Part shown: one piece after another, positions 14,716 through 21,675 of the stretch
How the letters are laid out: each line of letters begins with the position of its first letter
Position numbering within the stretch: the first letter of the stretch is position 1
NCBI GenBank assembly: GCA_964369385.1
Contig: CAYJEY010000020.1
Coordinates: forward strand, 1 to 36,416
Direction of reading: 5' to 3'
DNA from: CALVGQ01 sp964369385
GTDB taxonomy: Bacteria; Bacillota_I; Bacilli_A; Erysipelotrichales; Erysipelotrichaceae
DNA length: 36,416 nt
Position numbers and translations under genes: made by a program
Notes under the pieces: model-generated
The model's input: the letters and a program-made list of their open reading frames with translations, nothing else
Told to the model about the DNA's origin: nothing
Database searches by the model: none

Positions 14716-15416
14716 TGATAAAAAAATGGATAAAACTATTAAGACGTTTTCTATTATTGGACAACCACGTTTGGTTCATTCAAGGAAATGATGTCTTACC
14801 GCACCCTTTAAGTAAAGAGGAGGAAGCAGCAGCACTTGAGTTATGGGAAAATGGAGACATTGTAGCAAGAGATACATTAATTGAGCATAACTTACGCCTA
14901 GTTGTCTATATTGCTAAGCGATATGAGACAAATCCAATATTTATGGAGGATTTAATCAGTATTGGATCTATCGGTCTTATAAAGGCTGTAAATACGTTTA
15001 AACGAGATAAAAATATCAAACTTGTAACATATGCTTCGCGTTGTATAGAAAATGAAATACTCATGTTTTTGCGTAAAAAAAGTCGACGTAAGGCAGAGGT
15101 TTCTTTTGATGAACCACTGAATGTCGACTATGATGGAAATGAACTACTGCTAAGTGATATTTTGGGGACTGCTCCAGATCTTGTAACTCAAGAATTTTAT
15201 GCAAAAGAAGATAAACGTCAACTGATGGAAGCTATGAAATGCTTGGATGAAGATGAGGAGATGATTCTTCGATTGCGTTATGGACTTAATGATCAAGAAC
15301 ATACCCAAAAAGATATTGCAGAGGTTTTAGGTATTAGCCAGTCCTACATCTCTCGCTTAGAGAAAAAGATACTAATGAAACTTAAAAATCAAATGTTGAA
15401 ACAAGAATCAAAATAA
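14715..15416 (+). CDS. sigE: RNA polymerase sporulation sigma factor E precursor
   Basis: A 233-residue sigma-70 family factor counted from ATG 14715, which overlaps the spoIIGA stop (TAATG) and fits translational coupling. Signatures of sigma E are clear: PLSKEEE, LIEHNLRLVVYIAKRYE, EDLISIGSIGLIKAVNTF, YASRCIENEILMFLR, EVSFDEPLNVDYDGNELLLSD, and in region 4 the HTH GISQSYISRLEKKI. The first 18-20 residues, up to about HVWF, are a basic amphipathic pro-sequence that keeps the factor inactive at the membrane until cut. By eye this pro-sequence is about seven residues shorter than in Bacillus subtilis. No sigma-G gene follows. The last codons overlap convergently with the minus-strand membrane protein. 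Confidence 0.92.
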   Translation: MIKKWIKLLRRFLLLDNHVWFIQGNDVLPHPLSKEEEAAALELWENGDIVARDTLIEHNLRLVVYIAKRYETNPIFMEDLISIGSIGLIKAVNTFKRDKNIKLVTYASRCIENEILMFLRKKSRRKAEVSFDEPLNVDYDGNELLLSDILGTAPDLVTQEFYAKEDKRQLMEAMKCLDEDEEMILRLRYGLNDQEHTQKDIAEVLGISQSYISRLEKKILMKLKNQMLKQESK

Positions 15417-16049
15417 CATAGTAATAAACAATACAGTACCATAAGCAATCATCATTGGAATAAGGCTTCTAGACTGATTATATGTATATGCACTTAGTGT
15501 TGAAACAATGAAATAAAAAATGAAGTTAAGTGCTAAACTTGTACTTGTAAGTGCAACCATGAGTAGACTGACAAGTAAACCGTAGGAAAATCCTGAAACT
15601 AAAATGATCACTAATTCATTTGATTTGACTTGGAAACGATCAGTAAAGCATTTAAATGTAAACACAAAGCAACTAGAAAAGGCATAAGAGTAAGCCAGAT
15701 AAATTAATGGAATGAAAAGTTCGTAACCAACTAAATTATCAAAGTTGGGCATTAAGATACCAGCATGGAACCATTGTTCATTGCAATAGAATAATCCAAA
15801 TAGGATGACAAGTCCAATAAGAGTAAAGATGAGAAAATCATTGAAGTTTTCTTTGACTCTAGTAACATGTATTTCTACAGTATTATAATTGAGCATAACA
15901 ATGATAAAGTTCACTGTATGTAGAGTTGCAGTAAATGATAATGTTTCGTTATTGACTACAAGGTCAACTAATTGTGCAATAAATGGAATACTAGCAAATG
16001 CACATAATGTGACAATGATTTTAAATATTGATATTGATGTTTTATTCAT
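15408..16049 (-). CDS. polytopic membrane protein of unknown function
   Basis: A 213-residue very hydrophobic protein with about six membrane segments. The start is ATG 16049, preceded by GGAGGG on the minus strand. A TTG at 16112 would add 21 residues but has no ribosome binding site. The C-terminal part (FSYGLLVSLLM, then NQSRSLIPMMIAYG) is loosely reminiscent of the last helices of CPBP intramembrane proteases. However, no E-E-x3-R motif or histidines are visible, so that is only a hint. It ends convergently with sigE, overlapping by 9 bp, with no terminator visible between them. Read-through antisense transcription into sigE is therefore possible. Function unknown. Confidence 0.6.
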   Translation of the reverse strand: MNKTSISIFKIIVTLCAFASIPFIAQLVDLVVNNETLSFTATLHTVNFIIVMLNYNTVEIHVTRVKENFNDFLIFTLIGLVILFGLFYCNEQWFHAGILMPNFDNLVGYELFIPLIYLAYSYAFSSCFVFTFKCFTDRFQVKSNELVIILVSGFSYGLLVSLLMVALTSTSLALNFIFYFIVSTLSAYTYNQSRSLIPMMIAYGTVLFITMLF

Positions 16050-16200
16050 AAGTCCCTCCGCACTCCATTTTAATTTAAAAAAGAAGATTTGTCGATACAA
16101 ATCAAATTTCAAGGAATAACACTAATAAATAAGGAACTTCTATTTTGTGGTATATAACTAGTATTGAGGTAAGTAAAACATGAATAGAGAGGAGTCCAAA

Positions 16201-16530
16201 ATGTTTGATGAAAAGCTATCGATACAACAAAAAGAACAAATCTTAGAGTATCTAATGAAGTGTTATCGAAAATCTGCAAATCGGATGAAACGCTTTGAGG
16301 AGTGTGATGTAGTTTCAGAGAATAAAGCGGAATATTGCTACGATAAAACAACAGTGATGCTTGTCGAAGCAGCGATGGAAGAGATAGGTATTGAAGAGAG
16401 AAGAATTATTGAACATGACTACATGCATCCCAAAGAAAATCAATGGTACTTGGAGTTCTATACAAGAAGTACTTATTATCGCATTCGCAGCAGGGCAATT
16501 GATAAATTTTTGCGTTGCCTACATGCCTAA
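16201..16530 (+). CDS. small HTH-like protein, ArpU or MG284/MPN403-like
   Basis: A 109-residue basic protein. ATG 16201 is chosen because GAGAGGAG (16187-16194) lies 6 bp upstream; ATG 16180 has no such site. The middle (VEAAMEEIGIEERRIIEHDYM) and the end (FYTRSTYYRIRSRAIDKFLRC) look like a sigma region 4-type helix-turn-helix. The S-T-Y-Y-R-x-R-x-x-A-I-D-K-F-L ending resembles ArpU-like phage regulators and the MG284/MPN403 family of Mollicutes and relatives. It is the first gene of a unit with the carrier-like protein and ptsI, 32 bp before the next start. DNA or RNA polymerase binding is inferred from the HTH-like pattern only. Confidence 0.5.
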   Translation: MFDEKLSIQQKEQILEYLMKCYRKSANRMKRFEECDVVSENKAEYCYDKTTVMLVEAAMEEIGIEERRIIEHDYMHPKENQWYLEFYTRSTYYRIRSRAIDKFLRCLHA

Positions 16531-16562
16531 AAAATGATATCATCATAGATGAGGTGAATGAA

Positions 16563-16790
16563 TTGGAACACATAGAGATTGTAACTTCTTTAATTCAAGA
16601 AAAGAGTAAGCGGCAAATTGATGTAAGCGCAAACATACCGTTTGAAGAATTAGGTATGGATGGAATGGATATTGTTGATGTACTTGTAGAAGTTGAAAGA
16701 AAATTAAATGTTACATTTGCAGATCACACATTGTTGAGATTCACGTGTGTTCAAGATATCATCGATGCAATTGACGTCATGGGAGGATAA
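16563..16790 (+). CDS. acyl carrier protein-like, lacking the phosphopantetheine serine
   Basis: A 75-residue acidic protein of ACP size and pattern. The FEELGMDGMDIVDVLVEVE stretch aligns with the classic LGxDSLDxVELVMxLE helix II start, and TCVQDIIDAI is the usual last helix. The serine that receives 4'-phosphopantetheine is Gly34 here (codon GGA), two base changes from any serine codon. It therefore cannot be charged in the usual way. It may be a structural or regulatory ACP relative, or a decaying copy. TTG 16563 is used because GAGGTGA (16551-16557) is correctly placed for it; an upstream TTG at 16515 would overlap the previous gene. ptsI starts 3 bp after its stop. The functional ACP must be elsewhere. 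Confidence 0.65.
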   Translation: MEHIEIVTSLIQEKSKRQIDVSANIPFEELGMDGMDIVDVLVEVERKLNVTFADHTLLRFTCVQDIIDAIDVMGG

Positions 16791-16793
16791 GTT

Positions 16794-18500
16794 ATGTTAA
16801 AAGGTATTGCGGCATCATCAGGTATTGCTATTGCTAAAGTTTACAAGTTGGAACAACCTGTTCTTAACATTGTTAAAGTTGATGCAAATAGTGAGGAAGA
16901 GATAGCAAAATTTCAAGCTGCTCTTGCAAAGACACAAGCAGATATTGAGTTGATTAAAGAAAGAGCTCAAGGAAAACTCAATGAAGAAGAGTTGGCGATT
17001 TTCGATGCACATTTAATGATGGCAAATGATCCTGAATTAGCGGGTCAAATTGAAGAAATGATTAAAAATGAAAATTGTAATGCAGAGTTTGCAACAGAAA
17101 CAGTAGCAAATATGATGGTTGCTATGTTTGAGTCAATGGATAATGATTATTTTAAAGAGCGTGCAGCAGACGTAAAAGATGTTACATTCCGTTTAAAATG
17201 TAATATTGTAGGAGCTGTTATTCCTGATTTAACAACAATCGCTGAAGAAGTGGTTATTGTTGCAGAAGATTTAACACCATCTGACACTGCTCAACTTAAC
17301 AAAGCTTATACACTAGGTTTCGCAACTGCTATCGGTGGTCGTACTAGTCACAGTGCAATCATGGCGAGAAGTTTAGAAATTCCTGCAGTTGTTGGATGTG
17401 CATCTATTCTTGAAACAGCAAAACATGGAGATCAAATCATCCTTGATGCTTTAGAAGGTGTAGTAATATTAAATCCAACTGAGCAACAAGTAACTGAGTA
17501 TGCAAGTAAAGCGCAAGCATACAAAGAAGAAAAAGAGGCATTAAAAGTTCTTATCAATGCAAAATCAGAAACAACAGATGGACATGAGGTTGAACTAGCT
17601 GGAAACATTGGAACACCAAAAGATGTTGAAGGGGTATTAGTTAATGGTGGAGAAGGAGTAGGTCTATACCGTACTGAATTCTTATACATGGATAATGAAA
17701 CTGATTTCCCGACTGAGGAAGAACAATACGAAGCATATAAAACTGTACTTGAAAGTATGGAAGGTAAAAAAGTAGTTGTTCGTACACTTGATATTGGTGG
17801 AGATAAAAAATTAAATTACTTTGAATTCCCACATGAAATGAATCCTTTCTTAGGATATCGTGCAGTACGTCTATGTTTAGATCGTACAGATATTTTTAGA
17901 ACTCAACTTCGCGCATTAATTCGTGCAAGTGTTTATGGTAAATTATGCATCATGTTCCCAATGATTGCAACATTACAAGAGTTCAATGATGCTAAAGCAA
18001 TCTTTGAAGATGAAAAAGCAAAATTAGTAGCAGAAGGTGTTGCGGTTTCCGATAAAATTGAAGTAGGTATGATGGTAGAAATCCCAGCAGCAGCAGTACT
18101 TGCTGATCAATTTGCAAAAGTAGCAGACTTCTTCTCAATCGGTACGAATGACTTAGTTCAATATTCTATGGCAGCAGATCGTATGTCTGAAAAAGTTGCT
18201 TATTTATACCAACCTTGTAACCCATCTTTATTACGTTTAATCAAAATGACAATTGATGGTGCACATGCTGAAGGTAAATGGGTAGGAATGTGTGGAGAAA
18301 TGGCTGGTGATGCAATGGCTGCTCCAATTCTATTAGGATTAGGATTAGATGAATTCTCAATGTCAGCAAGTTCAATTTTAGAAACACGTAAACTTATCCG
18401 TAGCTTAAGTAAAAAAGATATGGAAGAATTAGCAGCAAAAGCAATTGCATGCTCAACTGAAAAAGAAGTACTAGATTTAGTGAAAAATTGCGTAAAATAG
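16794..18500 (+). CDS. ptsI: PTS enzyme I (phosphoenolpyruvate-protein phosphotransferase)
   Basis: A 568-residue enzyme I of normal length. It takes phosphate from PEP and passes it to HPr for sugar uptake. The N-terminal HPr-binding and phosphohistidine part has the active-site GGRTSHSAIMARS with His186. The C-terminal PEP-binding barrel has GVGLYRTEFLYM, RTLDIGGDKK, FSIGTNDLVQYSMAADR and the catalytic Cys500 in GMCGEMAGD. ATG 16794 follows GGGAGG (16781-16786) at good distance, overlapping the end of the carrier-like gene. Codon choice is that of a highly expressed gene. Unusually, ptsH is not adjacent; HPr must be encoded elsewhere. A strong terminator follows. Confidence 0.97.
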   Translation: MLKGIAASSGIAIAKVYKLEQPVLNIVKVDANSEEEIAKFQAALAKTQADIELIKERAQGKLNEEELAIFDAHLMMANDPELAGQIEEMIKNENCNAEFATETVANMMVAMFESMDNDYFKERAADVKDVTFRLKCNIVGAVIPDLTTIAEEVVIVAEDLTPSDTAQLNKAYTLGFATAIGGRTSHSAIMARSLEIPAVVGCASILETAKHGDQIILDALEGVVILNPTEQQVTEYASKAQAYKEEKEALKVLINAKSETTDGHEVELAGNIGTPKDVEGVLVNGGEGVGLYRTEFLYMDNETDFPTEEEQYEAYKTVLESMEGKKVVVRTLDIGGDKKLNYFEFPHEMNPFLGYRAVRLCLDRTDIFRTQLRALIRASVYGKLCIMFPMIATLQEFNDAKAIFEDEKAKLVAEGVAVSDKIEVGMMVEIPAAAVLADQFAKVADFFSIGTNDLVQYSMAADRMSEKVAYLYQPCNPSLLRLIKMTIDGAHAEGKWVGMCGEMAGDAMAAPILLGLGLDEFSMSASSILETRKLIRSLSKKDMEELAAKAIACSTEKEVLDLVKNCVK

Positions 18501-18510
18501 GTTAAAATAT

Positions 18511-18537
18511 AAAGGTGTGATTCACACCTTTTATTTT
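18511..18537 (+). terminator. ptsI terminator
   Basis: AAAGGTGT / ACACCTTT (18511-18518 and 18524-18531) forms a stem with loop GATTC, followed by TATTTTT. Confidence 0.8.
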
Positions 18538-18554
18538 TGTGATAGGAGACTAAA

Positions 18555-19025
18555 ATGAAAAAAGTTATGTTTATATCCTCTACAGGAGGGCATTTGAGTG
18601 AGTTGTTGCAGTTAAAACCTTTGTTTGGTGAGGTTGATGCTTGTATTGTAAGTGAGAAGACAAAAACAAATTATAATTTGCAACAGCAAGTGAACGTACC
18701 CGTATATTTTTTAGTTTATGGGACTAAACAACATTTATTGAGTTACCTGTTTAAATTTTCATTCAATATTTTAAAATCATTTTATTTATTTTTGAAAGTA
18801 AGACCAGATGTTGTGATAAGTACAGGAACACATACAGCTGTTCCTATGTGTAAAATTGCCCATTTGTTTAAGAAGAAAGTAATCTGGATTGAAACATTTG
18901 CGAATAGTCAAACACCGACAAAAGCAGGCAAGATGATTTATCCTATTGCGGATACATTTATTGTACAATGGGAAAGTATGTTGGAACACTATCCAAATGC
19001 AATTGTAGGAGGGTGGATATTTTAA
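18555..19025 (+). CDS. Alg14-like glycosyltransferase subunit
   Basis: A 156-residue protein of the Alg14/CpsF/PssD type. It opens with a glycosyltransferase-B nucleotide-side motif (MFISSTGGHLSELLQL) and has a hydrophobic membrane-associating helix near residues 60-78 (LLSYLFKFSFNILKSFYLF). The family consensus STGTHTAVPMCKIAHLF and KKVIWIETFANSQTPT follow. In this family the Alg14-like subunit anchors and activates an Alg13-like partner to transfer a sugar from UDP-sugar to a lipid-linked acceptor. The partner is encoded immediately downstream with overlapping TAATG. RBS TAGGAG lies before ATG 18555. The sugar and product, such as a capsule, teichoic acid or glycolipid, are not determinable here because no other polymer genes are nearby. 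Confidence 0.8.
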   Translation: MKKVMFISSTGGHLSELLQLKPLFGEVDACIVSEKTKTNYNLQQQVNVPVYFLVYGTKQHLLSYLFKFSFNILKSFYLFLKVRPDVVISTGTHTAVPMCKIAHLFKKKVIWIETFANSQTPTKAGKMIYPIADTFIVQWESMLEHYPNAIVGGWIF

Positions 19026-19504
19026 TGATATTAGTAAGTTTAGGAACACAAGATAAATCATTTGTGCGCTTATTAAAAATGTTAGAAGAGGCATTAGTGA
19101 GTTGTCATATAACAGATAAAGTTGTTGTGCAAGCAGGTTTCACTAAGTATCAAAGTGAGCGTATGCAAGTCATAGATTATTTAGATATGAAACAATTTGA
19201 GGAGCTATTAGGAAAGTGTGATTTGCTTCTTTGTCATGGTGGAGTAGGAACAATGTTGAGTGCGATGAAGTTAAATAAGAAGATCATTGCATCACCAAGA
19301 TTAGCTCAATTTCATGAGCATCACAACGATCACCAAAGAGAAGTAATCAATAGTTTTAAAGAAAAAGGTTATATTTTAGCTTGCGAAAATGTAGAAGAAC
19401 TTGTACAATGTTTAAACGAGATTAAAGATTTTAACCCGACTACTTTTGAAAGTAATCATCAAGTATTTTTAGATTTAATAAGAAAAGAGATAAATAAGAA
19501 TTAA
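19025..19504 (+). CDS. Alg13-like catalytic glycosyltransferase subunit
   Basis: A 159-residue protein of the Alg13/CpsG/PssE type, corresponding to the C-terminal UDP-sugar-binding half of MurG-like enzymes. Motifs are MILVSLGTQDKSF at the start, CHGGVGTMLSAMKLNKKIIASPR (UDP-sugar binding loop), and HEHHNDHQREVI. ATG 19025 overlaps the stop of the Alg14-like gene, which indicates a coupled two-subunit enzyme. An ATG at 18968 would add 19 out-of-family residues. The complex should act at the cytoplasmic face of the membrane. A CPBP-like membrane protein follows after 13 bp. Confidence 0.82.
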   Translation: MILVSLGTQDKSFVRLLKMLEEALVSCHITDKVVVQAGFTKYQSERMQVIDYLDMKQFEELLGKCDLLLCHGGVGTMLSAMKLNKKIIASPRLAQFHEHHNDHQREVINSFKEKGYILACENVEELVQCLNEIKDFNPTTFESNHQVFLDLIRKEINKN

Positions 19505-19517
19505 AAGGAGGCACAGT

Positions 19518-20438
19518 ATGGAGCAAACTAACATTATGAATAAGAGTTCGCTAATGCGGCATATGAACGCTGTTGGCATTGCCTTGCTAGTTTGTGCAGC
19601 GTTGATGTTTTCTTCAGATATCGCGTATGGATGGTTTGTACAAAGTTACAGCAAAGTTTTAGATGTATATACTGTTGATTCAATTGTTATGGCATTTGAT
19701 ATGGCTACAACAGCCATTGCCTATTTGGTACCATTTTACATATTATCATTATTACTTAAGGTACGTAGTGTATCGATGCTAAATTTTAGGAGTTGTTCTT
19801 TAAAAACAGTCATAGCATATTCAAGTATGTTGATTGCCTTGTATTTATTGTTTGAGTTTATAAGTAATTCACTTGTATTGCAAGTGACTGGGAATGAATT
19901 GTTGTATACTTTAGATGTGTTATTTCAGCATTCAAATGTAATGATACAGGTTGTTTATAGCATTTACTTTATTTTGCTTGCTCCCTTTTTTGAAGAATTC
20001 GCATTTCGTGGAGTGATTTTGAATATTACTAATCGTGTTGGTGGAATATTTGGTATGTTTGCTACATCAATATTATATTCATTATTTGTGATGGGAGATG
20101 TCAACTTTATTGTATTCTTTGTGATGAGTTTATTCTTGTCTTTAATTGCAATGATGTACCAAAGCATTATACCTGGTTATCTTATGCGTGTTATCTTGAA
20201 TAGTTTCATTGTATTTTCGATTTATGTACCTGCTGAGTATGGCTGGTTGGTTGGTTTGCTTGTAGTAGTAATCTATGTAGTAGCATTAGTGCATCTGTAT
20301 AAGACGAAGAGTAAACATATTATTTTTAATGAATCACTGCCACTTACGGAAGCTTGGATTGCATTTTTTAAGTCATGGATCTTGATTGTAGTAACGATTA
20401 TTTTAGTATTTAGAGGAATATATTTTATTACGTTTTAA
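19518..20438 (+). CDS. CPBP-family membrane protein with degenerate active site
   Basis: A 306-residue polytopic membrane protein with about eight membrane segments, preceded by AAGGAGG. It has motif 1 of CPBP (Abi, Rce1-like) intramembrane proteases: PFFEEFAFRG with Glu159, Glu160 and Arg164. The expected F-x3-H of motif 2 reads F-V-M-G-D (Asp194), and the H-x3-N of motif 3 reads R-V-I-L-N (Arg224), so both metal-site histidines are absent. It is therefore probably not a standard metalloprotease, unless other residues compensate. It is co-directional with the glycosyltransferase pair, and tRNA-Ser begins two bases after its stop codon. Function unknown; family members take part in prenyl-protein processing and bacteriocin immunity. 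Confidence 0.7.
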   Translation: MEQTNIMNKSSLMRHMNAVGIALLVCAALMFSSDIAYGWFVQSYSKVLDVYTVDSIVMAFDMATTAIAYLVPFYILSLLLKVRSVSMLNFRSCSLKTVIAYSSMLIALYLLFEFISNSLVLQVTGNELLYTLDVLFQHSNVMIQVVYSIYFILLAPFFEEFAFRGVILNITNRVGGIFGMFATSILYSLFVMGDVNFIVFFVMSLFLSLIAMMYQSIIPGYLMRVILNSFIVFSIYVPAEYGWLVGLLVVVIYVVALVHLYKTKSKHIIFNESLPLTEAWIAFFKSWILIVVTIILVFRGIYFITF

Positions 20439-20440
20439 AA

Positions 20441-20528
20441 GAGGAGTTGGCCGAGCGGTTTAAGGCACCATCTTGGAAAGGTGGCGAAGTGAAAGCTTCC
20501 GTGAGTTCGAATCTCATGCTCCTCGCCA
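20441..20528 (+). tRNA. tRNA-Ser(GGA)
   Basis: A type II tRNA of 88 bases with encoded CCA. The acceptor stem GAGGAGT/GCTCCTC pairs fully, with one G-T. The anticodon stem CCATC/GGTGG encloses loop TTGGAAA, anticodon GGA. A long variable arm (CGAAGTGAAAGCTTCCG) and a T arm with GTTCGAATC follow. The discriminator is G, as in serine tRNAs. It begins only 2 bp after the CPBP-like gene and is probably excised from that transcript. Confidence 0.95.
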
Positions 20529-20538
20529 TTGTTAAAGT

Positions 20539-20568
20539 AAATAGAATTTTCGGATTCTATTTTTTATT
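20539..20568 (+). terminator. terminator after tRNA-Ser
   Basis: The stem AAATAGAAT / ATTCTATTT (20539-20547 and 20554-20562) has a 6-base loop, then TTTATTTG. Confidence 0.8.
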
Positions 20569-20622
20569 TGCTATCTTTTATTTGATACTGTACCATTAAA
20601 TTATGAAAGAGAAGGAAAATGT

Positions 20623-21594
20623 ATGAAAGTTGGAATCATGGGATGTGGTGGGATTGCTGAAGTAATGGCGCAAACATTGAATCAAATGCCAGAAGTTGAA
20701 TGCTACGCAGTAGCATCAAGAAGTATTGATAAAGCAGTAAAATTTCAAGAGAAGTATCATTTTAATAAAGCTTATGGGAGTTATGAAGAATTAGTAAATG
20801 ATGGAGAAGTTGAATTAGTGTATATCGCGACACCACATTCACATCATTATGAAAACATGTTGATGTGTATTGCGGCGAAGAAAGCAATATTGTGTGAAAA
20901 GGCATTTTGTGTAAATACAAGTCAGGCAACAGAAGTGTTAGCACTTGCCAAGAAAGAGAATGTGCTTGTAGCAGAAGCAATTTGGACAAGATATATGCCC
21001 TCAAGAAATCAAGTAATTGAGTTAATTGAAAGTGGCATTATTGGACGAGTGTCAATGGTTAGTGCCAATTTATGTTATCCAATTCAACACATTGATCGCA
21101 TTGTAAATCCGCAGTTAGCAGGAGGATCACTACTTGATGTGGGTGTGTATCCGATAAATTTTGCTGCAATGGTACTCGGGTATGATATTAAACAAATTTT
21201 TGCCCATGCAACATACACACCTACAAAAGTAGATAAAGCAGTAACGATGACTTTTGTTTATGAAGATGATCGTGTTGCGAGCTTGTATTGTGGCATGGAG
21301 GGAATAAGTGATCGAGCTGGATGTATTACTGGTGAAAAAGGGTATATACAAGTGACAAATATCAATAATATTTCTAAAATAGAAGTATTTAGTCTAGAGG
21401 CACAATGTATTAAGTCAATTGATGTAAATCATGCTATTAGTGGTTATGAATACCAAGTCTTAGCTTGTAAGGAAGCACTAAGTCATGGTAGGATTGAGTG
21501 TCCACAAATGCCTCATAAAGAAATCATTCAAATTACTGAAATTATGGATGAAATTCGTCGACAAATTAATGTTGTATATGAGTGGGATAAATAA
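20623..21594 (+). CDS. Gfo/Idh/MocA-family oxidoreductase
   Basis: A 323-residue NAD(P)-dependent dehydrogenase of the Gfo/Idh/MocA superfamily. The N-terminal Rossmann domain begins MKVGIMGCGGIAEVMAQTL. The conserved YIATPHSHHYENM and ILCEKAF follow, where Lys93 is the family lysine; the usual EKP is EKA here. The C-terminal alpha/beta domain has AGGSLLDVGVYPI with its conserved Asp and is typical of dihydrodiol or sugar dehydrogenase branches. The substrate, probably a sugar or polyol, cannot be assigned. AGAAGGAAA precedes ATG 20623. It stands alone between a tRNA terminator and its own terminator. Confidence 0.88.
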   Translation: MKVGIMGCGGIAEVMAQTLNQMPEVECYAVASRSIDKAVKFQEKYHFNKAYGSYEELVNDGEVELVYIATPHSHHYENMLMCIAAKKAILCEKAFCVNTSQATEVLALAKKENVLVAEAIWTRYMPSRNQVIELIESGIIGRVSMVSANLCYPIQHIDRIVNPQLAGGSLLDVGVYPINFAAMVLGYDIKQIFAHATYTPTKVDKAVTMTFVYEDDRVASLYCGMEGISDRAGCITGEKGYIQVTNINNISKIEVFSLEAQCIKSIDVNHAISGYEYQVLACKEALSHGRIECPQMPHKEIIQITEIMDEIRRQINVVYEWDK

Positions 21595-21601
21595 GAAAAT
21601 C

Positions 21602-21629
21602 AAAGAGACAAGATAACTTGTTTCTTTTT
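21602..21629 (+). terminator. terminator after the oxidoreductase
   Basis: AAGAGACAAG / CTTGTTTCTT (21603-21612 and 21617-21626) with loop ATAA and one G-T pair, followed by TTT. Confidence 0.7.
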
Positions 21630-21652
21630 CAACTCAAATTAAGGAAATTGGC

Positions 21653-21658
21653 TATAAT
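21653..21658 (+). promoter_or_regulatory. -10 element of the Y-family polymerase operon
   Basis: A perfect TATAAT lies 17 bp before ATG 21676. The -35 is poor (TTCAAC at 21628-21633, 19-bp spacer). I see no LexA box (CGAAC-N4-GTTCG or similar) around it. Confidence 0.35.
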
Positions 21659-21675
21659 AAGAAAGAGGTGATTGG

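Noticed and set aside
15417..15470. sigG gene after sigE
   Set aside because: The expected third gene of the Bacillus locus is absent; the region encodes the C-terminus of a minus-strand membrane protein.
15889..16119. Plus-strand ORF opposite the membrane protein
   Set aside because: It has no ribosome binding site or recognisable motif and lies wholly antisense to a better-supported gene.
16515..16562. Longer acyl-carrier-like protein starting at TTG 16515
   Set aside because: The extension overlaps the preceding gene, has no Shine-Dalgarno, and would make the protein longer than typical carriers.
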